This document shows positions 57,602 through 64,000 of a stretch of DNA of 64,000 nucleotides, in pieces. The position numbers and the translations under genes were made by a program. Source of the DNA: Monarcha castaneiventris obscurior (taxonomy: Eukaryota; Chordata; Aves; Passeriformes; Monarchidae); NCBI GenBank assembly GCA_026261815.1, contig JAMPIT010000437.1, forward strand, positions 4,228,001 through 4,292,000, written 5' to 3'. Position 1 is the stretch's first letter. The number at the start of each line of letters is the position of its first letter. Below the pieces are notes generated by a model. The model was given only the letters and a program-made list of their open reading frames with translations. It did not search any database and was not told the DNA's origin.

Positions 57602-60498
57602 GTACGTGTGTCCCGTCCTCCCCTCCCCATCCCGAGTGAAGCCTTGCCCTGAGCAGTGCAGGTGCTGCTGCCACAGGAGTGGATGGTGAAGCTCCTTCGG
57701 CTTCATCAGCACAGGAGATGATGCATTAAATGCACTAAAGGAGATGAATGACAGCTCTTGACGTGATTCCCATTGATTTACACCTGGTTTTAGTCATACC
57801 CAGGTCTTGTGTTTCCTGTGGCTGCTAAAATCCAGTTAAAGTTTAATCATTGCTCTTAGTAAAAGCTTGCTGTTCCTTTCACATCTTGTCTCTGGATTGC
57901 ACTGCAAAACATACAGAGCACACCGAGGTGTAATAGAGCATTTCAAGGGGATGGAGAACTATTACAAATGTTAAGGTTTGATTCCTTAAAGTGATTTGGA
58001 GCATAATGAATCTTTCAGCATCTATTATTAATGCTGCTATGGCTTTTAATCTTTCAGAAGATCGTCATTAGTCTTGATGGTCTTGTGCTTGCCACAGGTT
58101 CTGAGGCAAGAGAGAACTTTTACACAGCAAACGGATGTAACTATATTTAGCTTGATATTTTTTTAATGATATAGTAACTTCCATCTACCTTACTGCAAAG
58201 CAAAAATTAAGCAAGGTGTATAATCAGCATTAATACACCTTTTGAGCTGATTAAACCCGCCAAAGTCTTGGGAGGTCTGCTCCCTGTAAGTTTAGTTAGT
58301 GATCTTGCCTGTTTCAATCACTGTTCACTCTGCAGCACTTCATTCTGCTGTGTTTTAGATTGCAACTCCTCTACGATGTCAGAGGTGCCTCTCTCAAAGC
58401 TGACAGGGCAGAAATGACCATTCCTTGCCATTTTCTTTCATGTTTCCTTATTTTTTGGTTTAAATTGTTGTGAAAATAATTTTACAAGAGGTTAAAAGGA
58501 TTATTCCTGAATTTCTCTCTGTTACAGAGCGCGGTCTGTGTCACACACTGCTTAGCAACGTTGAGTCTCTCGTTCTCCTTTTCTCTGTGTGTGCTTACCT
58601 TTGTTTTAGTAAGTTTGCCTTCCTCACTGCTACTGTGGTTAAATCTGATCCAGCAGAGACGACAGAGGAAGGTTTTGCCCCAGAGAAACATTAGTGAATG
58701 CAACTTAATAAATAAGTGCATGGGTCTTGCAGCAGCCGAGAGCAAAGCTTCCCTTGAGCAGAAGCAAATCACAAACCAAGATGTTTCTGCCTGTAGCCTG
58801 TTCGATAACCACAGCCTGGCATGAGGGGGAAATTTATCCTGGTGTGCCCGACAGCTGAAATATATTTAGAGCCTTTCGTTTTCTGAGTCAAGTCTTTAAA
58901 ATGAATTGTTTGTATTCTCATTTACTTGGGATTGATTGCACAGAATCCACACTGGGTACAGCCATCTCCTTTGTTTAGGGTCTTCTTTTATGCCCTGAAC
59001 TCCTCAGGTAACTTTTTTTTTAAGATTCCTCTTGAAAAAATCAAGGAAACATTCAATACCCACAGTGCCTGCACTTCCAGGAACAGTAAAATCCTCATTC
59101 CTGGTGTTGTACCTGTGTGTCAGTGGGATGTGCTCAAGGGCCCTCTTTGCTGGTGTTGGTTGAGGCATCATGAAATTCCATGCGTGCCTCTGGCAGCTTC
59201 ATTTTGTAATTAAGAGGGGACAGAGAGCCATCACACTCTCTATGCTGAGACTGTCCTGAAAACTGGGGGAGGTCACCAGGCACTGGGGCAAATCTGACAG
59301 ATGTCCTTTTTTTTTTGCATGCAAGTGATGACCTGGTTTAATTTATTTATATGCAATTTTTGTACAGTATATATGCATTACATATAACATATATAAAATT
59401 TAGGTATGCATAATGTATATAAATATCTTTTAAATAATATATTATGATACATAGACACTCCTAGGGTGGCAGAAATGTCATGGTCCTGCCCAGCACCCCC
59501 ACATCCACATGTCCCTGCTGTTTCTTGTTGCCTTGTGCACGGGGGCAGGTAGGAGAGGAAGAGGAGCTGATGAAGTGCCAGGGGATCCTGTGATGTCCAT
59601 AGGGACCCAGAGGAACAACGTGGCCCTTGGTCAGCCAGCTCAAGCAGCTCTGCAAGCTACAGCCTTCTCCCTAAGGAAGGGCTGTGCCTGTGGTCAGCTC
59701 AAGCCACAGATCTCCTCTGAGACCCCACAGCCAGGCTGAGCTCCTGGGGTGCAGTGCTGGGATGGGGCTGTGGGTGAGGAGTGTCCCTCCTCCTCCTCCT
59801 CCTCCCAAGCCAGCAATGCTCTTTGCCCTGGGACAGCTGCTGGCAGCATCCCATGGACCTGCAGTGTCAGTAGTGGGTCTTCAACTATTCAGCCCTCTGA
59901 ATGATGGGAGAGTCTTCGAATTCCTGTTATTTAATCTTGAAGACTTTAAATTTTTGTTGTTCAATCAAGATTTTGCTATGAAAAGATATAGGGAACCTCC
60001 TTCTTGTCTATTTCTGCTACTTTCCCTTCCCATATTTTCCAGCTCCATGATTTCACAGTGTCTCTCTGGGAAGAGCTTTTGCTTTTCTGGCAGTGCTGTT
60101 TGCTTGCTTGTTTGTTGGAAAACTGTGAGCCTGCACACCCCATGCTCATGCACTCCCCACTGCCCTGCAGCCTCACTGCCTTATGCCTGGTGAAGATTCA
60201 ATGTTTACACAGGGGTGAACCCATTTCCCGTACTCCATGCAAGTCTTGGGTTCTAATCAAACAAGAGCTTTTATCCAAAATCTCCTTTTCTTGCTGCAGA
60301 TAACAAACTCCTCATCCCTTGCCTTGCCCACAGGGTATGTCCAAGCGTGTCGAGCGCTGATGATCGCCGCCTCTGTCCTGGGCCTCCCTGCTATCTTCCT
60401 GCTGATAACAGTCCTGCCCTGCATCCGGATGGGCCACGAGCCCGGGGCGGCCAAGTACCGGCGGTCCCAGCTGGGAGGGATCCTCATCATCCTCCTGG
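57376..60498 (+). CDS. CLDN11: Claudin-11 (oligodendrocyte-specific protein), 5' part, exons 1-2 of 3
   Basis: Joining 57376-57601 and 60334-60498 gives 391 nt, the first 130 codons plus one base; human claudin-11 is 207 aa, so about 77 residues lie beyond the window. It is a four-pass tight-junction protein that forms strands in myelin, between Sertoli cells and in the inner ear. Visible: TM1 (about 4-24), the first extracellular loop with W30, GLW (51-53), C56 and C65, the claudin signature; TM2 (about 82-103); a cytoplasmic loop with RMGHEPGAAKYRRSQ; and the start of TM3 (LGGILIILL). Several changes from human are conservative. I searched to 64000 for the exon 3 sequence (a WFPVC-type block) and did not find it. 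Confidence 0.96.
57602..60333 (+). other. CLDN11: CLDN11 intron 1 (2.7 kb)
   Basis: Non-coding. An AT-rich stretch with repeated TATATGCAT/ATATAT words lies at about 59340-59450. No CR1 copy or RNA gene is recognised. Long frames at 59684-60193 and elsewhere lack coding character. Confidence 0.8.
60334..60498 (+). CDS. CLDN11: CLDN11 coding exon 2 (residues 76-131, split)
   Basis: YVQACRALMIAASVLGLPAI matches human exactly over this span. Ends GGILIILL with donor CTGG|GTAAGG at 60499, leaving the first base of codon 131. Acceptor GCCCACAG|GG. Confidence 0.97.
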
Positions 60499-62151
60499 GT
60501 AAGGCACCCGCCCTGTGTGGGGGGCTGGAGCTTGTCCCCTGCTCCAGGACAGTGCAGGCTGGTTGAGTGCATTCTCCTGGAAGGATTTGTGCAGGCTGGG
60601 CTGGTCCCGGAGCTCTCCAGCATTGCTGCAGCCTGTGGGTGGACAAAAGGCATGGGCAGGAGTGGGAGGACAAGGACAGGAGGCAAGGAGTGAAGCAGGG
60701 TTAGAGGGAGGGCTGTGAATCCCTGTGTCTTTGCCTTGTGGAGTCCTTGGGCATGGATTCTCTGGGAAGGCCATCAGGCAGTGCCTGCAGGCACTGATTG
60801 TGCTGGTTCACTGTGGGAGTGACTTTTGGAAAAGGGTCTGCACTTCCAAGCTTCTTACAGGGAATGGACAGCCTCCAAATTTTCCTTGGGCACCCAGGGA
60901 AAGTAAGCTGAGGCATGTGGGAAGGGAAGCCCTTACTGAACGGGATTGGTCCTGTGGCAGCCGTAGGGGAAGGAGCATGGAGGTGGCACGGACGTGGGAA
61001 GAGGGCTGGCACTGACATGGGAAAAGGCCTGGCATGTTCCCTGTGCCTCCCAACCCCCTCTGGCCAGCATCGCCCTTGGCCTCCGAGCTCCCCTGGGAAT
61101 TTCTTCCCGTCCTCGGTGCTTGTGGAGGAGATTGTTTTGAGCAGCGCAGACTGTGGAGCTCATTGTCCCCCATGCAACACCTGCATGTTCTTGAGGCCTC
61201 GTCATCTCAGCAACAGCCTGCAGGGCCTTGTTTGCACCCGTCTGTGGCAGAGGAGGAGGGGAGAGGCAAAGTGGCCTCTTTGTGTGGCTCTGCTGCTCGC
61301 TGGCAGCCAGCACTGACATCATGCCCGTCTTCTTTCTTCTTCTTCTTATTTTTTTTCAAGTGGGCACTGAATATAGCTGCCCACTCGGAAGGGCTGTCCT
61401 CTGGGTGCTCCTTCCTTGCAAGTGATCCCTCCTCCGTCACCTTGGGGTTAGTACAAGCCCATGCATCCCAAATCTAAGGGATTGAGTCCAAGGGGCCCTA
61501 CTGATGCCTGTGGAGTTTAAGAGCGCAGCTGGAAATCCTAACATCAGCTTTATAGGGCCTGCCTAGGATATCCCAATCAGGAGCAGTCGTGTTGGAATGT
61601 GACCTTCATCCCTGCCCCGGAACCCTGAGTCATTATTTGGGCTTGGAAAAGTGAAAGAAAAGGTGGGGGGGTTTCTGCCTGTGAATGAAATTCTAGTGCC
61701 AGAGGAGTCTGCTCTGGTGGATTTGCCCTGCCCAGCACAGGGAGGCCCAGCAGAGCTGCACTTTGCCACAACAGAGTTTTTGGTTCCAGTCAAGGAGAAC
61801 CATGCTCCAGGTCAGCCCTGCTTGCCTGGCTGCAGATGTGGGCGCTGGAGGACTGTCCCTAAAAATCCCCAAGGGCAAGAGGATGACAGGACCAGCACAC
61901 ACATGACAAATTGCAGTGACAGTGTTGGGTACCAACCAACAAGTGAAACCCTCTGTGCTGCAGTGTCCCACCAGGGTTTGGGGTCTGGTGTTCCCCTAAC
62001 CCATCCCAGTCATGCTGCAGTGGGACACCAGGGAGGAGAACAGATGTGAGGGGATGATGGAGACTTGTGCTGCTCCCCACTGTGCTGTGTGCCAGGCTCC
62101 CCTCTGCCTCAGAACTTGGTTTTCCCACTAGGTAGATCCTGTGAGGAAAGG

Positions 62152-62180
62152 AAATGTGAGAGATCACATCTCTCACATTT
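62152..62180. repeat. Perfect 13-bp inverted repeat with 3-nt loop
   Basis: AAATGTGAGAGAT (62152-62164), loop CAC, then its exact reverse complement ATCTCTCACATTT (62168-62180). No poly-U tail follows and there is no related repeat nearby. Confidence 0.9.
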
Positions 62181-62427
62181 GTAACACGGAGGCATTGGCA
62201 GACAAATGCTTTTTGGGTCAGATTTGGACCAAATCTTCCTGATTTTAACCCCTGTGAGCTCTGAAGCACCTACAGGTGAAGTGGTTTACTCGTGTCACCG
62301 ATGCCCTGAATGATCTGGGCTGGGATCAGCAGCCTGGTCACAATATTTTAGTCACAATTACAATAATGCTCTTTTTGTCAGGTCACAAATGAAGAATAAA
62401 TAAGCTTCTTTTGCTCCTAAGTTGCTT

Positions 62428-62453
62428 AAAAAAAAAAAAAAAAAAAAAAAAAA
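62428..62453 (+). repeat. Poly(A) tract (26 A)
   Basis: Uninterrupted run of 26 adenines in CLDN11 intron 2. It could be the tail of an old retrocopy, but the upstream sequence is not recognised and no AATAAA-like signal stands immediately before it. Confidence 0.9.
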
Positions 62454-64000
62454 GAAAGAGCAAACCAACCCACACTTACATTTACAAAGCCCATTTTTTT
62501 CCAGGCTGATCAGCATGACAGCCCCTTTGGAAGAAGAATAATGTACAGGGTTTAGGACTTTGACATTATTTAAGCTGATTAATGATCTGTTAGTTGCAAA
62601 ATGAGGTGTCACCATTCCAGAGCATTTAACAAGCATGGATCAAGTCCTGAAAGATACAATACTGACTTAAAATCCATTCTATCCTAGAAGTAACATGCCC
62701 TGGACTGTTTTTATTCACCCTCCAGCCACTGAACTCTCATTCGTGGTTTCCACAACCTCACAGGCTCCAGACTTTTCCTCTTAGGGGAGAGTAACACCCA
62801 GAGCTCTGGTTAGAAGAAAACGACCCCCAAAACACTCCCTAATGCAGCAGAAATAGGGAGTGGGGATGCAAACAGGGGAGCTGGCCCCATGGCAAACTTC
62901 ACCTGCTGCTCGGGGAAGGGATGGCAGTTTGTCACTGAAATTTTTTGCAAGGGAAAACAGGGATTGAAACACAGCACAGAGCCAAAAAAAATTATATCTA
63001 TAAAAAGTTGAAAACTTGCCAAGAAAACAATGGGCTCAGATATTCCATTGATTTTTCTGTCCACTGATAATCACAGGCTGCCAGAGTGCAACCTGTGTGC
63101 ACGCCCTGCTATCCTGCTGCTGATGTGTTTATGGCTTTGCTTGATCCTATCTGACCCAGGGAATTGATTTATGGCCGAAAACAACCGTCAGCAGAGGTTT
63201 GGTCTGAGCTGGTACAAAAACATTTCACACTTTGGTGTTGACGGAAAAACCCTGGCCCAGCCCGTGTTGTTGATACTAATTTGGAGGACCCTTTGCTGGT
63301 AACCAAGGGGGCATTTTCCCAATGGAGGAGAGGGACTCAGACTGGAAAACAGATAAATGTATATTAGTGGGAATTGCTACTACAAAATAAGCCATTGTGT
63401 ACTAAATAAAGGATGTTAATGAGTTTTCCTGAAGACTGCATGAGATTTACTTGTAAAACCATAGATATAAAGATAGAAGGATTGCTTTGAACATAGAAAA
63501 AAATATATGGTATCTGTTTTTTTCAACTAAATGCTTTGAAAGAGAAATCCGTGTGACTTTGAGTCAGCAATTCGGAATAGTTAAATTTAGATATGAAAGA
63601 AAAGTATTCTTTCTTCTGCAGAAAGCCTTTAACTTACTGTTAAGGAATTTGGCAGGCACTCACTGTCCCCTGAGTTGGAGTGATCCTGTTCCCTCTCCCC
63701 CAGCTCCCCAAGCACCTTCTGTGCTCCTTGTCTCTGTGCATGTCCATCTGACTCAGACACATCTCTAATGCTGAGTATTAGGAGTTTCAGCTCAGCAGAC
63801 TGAGCTACTGCAAATCCACAGTTAAAAAGGACTTGGATACACAGTGAGCTGGGAGGTATCCCTGTGAATTTACAACAATCTGATAGAGCAAGGACATTCA
63901 GGCCATGCAGGGCTGAGATGATTTTTTAGGTAGAGACAGTGGCTTTTACACCATTGCCTACTCCAGCTGCAAAAGGCAGGCAGGATTTCCATACATGCGT

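Larger units (their letters stand above)
60499..64000 (+). other. CLDN11: CLDN11 intron 2, running off the window
   Basis: At least 3.5 kb, non-coding. Contains a perfect 13-bp hairpin (62152-62180) and a 26-base A-run (62428-62453). The final coding exon is not present up to 64000. Open frames around 60500-62270 overlap on both strands and are not supported. Confidence 0.8.

Noticed and set aside
59684..60193. 169-codon frame in CLDN11 intron 1
   Set aside because: Overlapping frames on both strands and no domain. The conserved CLDN11 exons join in frame across it.
60257..60686. Minus-strand frames of 124 and 138 codons
   Set aside because: Antisense shadows of CLDN11 exon 2.

Overview
This is vertebrate nuclear DNA, almost certainly from a bird. 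It has spliced genes with GT-AG introns, CpG-island promoters and several CR1 LINE tails of the avian type (minus-strand copies that begin near 'AGAATGGTTTGGGTTGG'). I recognise three plus-strand genes in the order PRKCI, SKIL, CLDN11. This is the human 3q26.2 order, and from memory chicken chromosome 9. I cannot name the species.

Layout. 1-450: a CpG island whose YY1-type motifs point to minus-strand transcription, probably the 5' end of PHC3 by synteny. 451-3190: spacer rich in CR1 fragments. 3190-4120: the PRKCI CpG island. 3907-28313: the complete 18-exon coding sequence of PRKCI (atypical protein kinase C iota, 601 aa), with a 3' UTR to about 30750. 30756-33700: intergenic. 33700-35240: the SKIL CpG-island promoter, with a degenerate minisatellite on its upstream edge. 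34600-53710: SKIL (SnoN, 691 aa), with one probable noncoding first exon, six coding exons, a 5' UTR full of upstream ORFs and a 3' UTR of about 5 kb. 53711-57375: intergenic. 57376-64000: the first two coding exons of CLDN11 (claudin-11). Its last coding exon is not in the window, so the gene runs off the right edge.

The genes share no operon-like link. PRKCI is the kinase of the PAR3/PAR6 polarity complex and helps set up tight junctions. CLDN11 is a tight-junction strand protein of myelin, testis and inner ear. SKIL is the feedback repressor of TGF-beta/SMAD signalling. All exon junctions keep frame, and I see no frameshift, premature stop or missing catalytic residue.

I found no new enzymatic or defence system. 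The points worth a second look are regulatory: a cluster of at least eight short upstream ORFs in SKIL exon 2, a paired palindromic SMAD element upstream of SKIL, five Pumilio-type elements and let-7/miR-101 type sites in the SKIL 3' UTR, a GC-richer block of unknown origin inside that UTR, CR1 tails close to the PRKCI island and the SKIL exon 2 acceptor, and a perfect 13-bp hairpin in CLDN11 intron 2. Exon boundaries were set by hand, by reading frames across splice sites and comparing with remembered human proteins. UTR ends and promoter positions are estimates.
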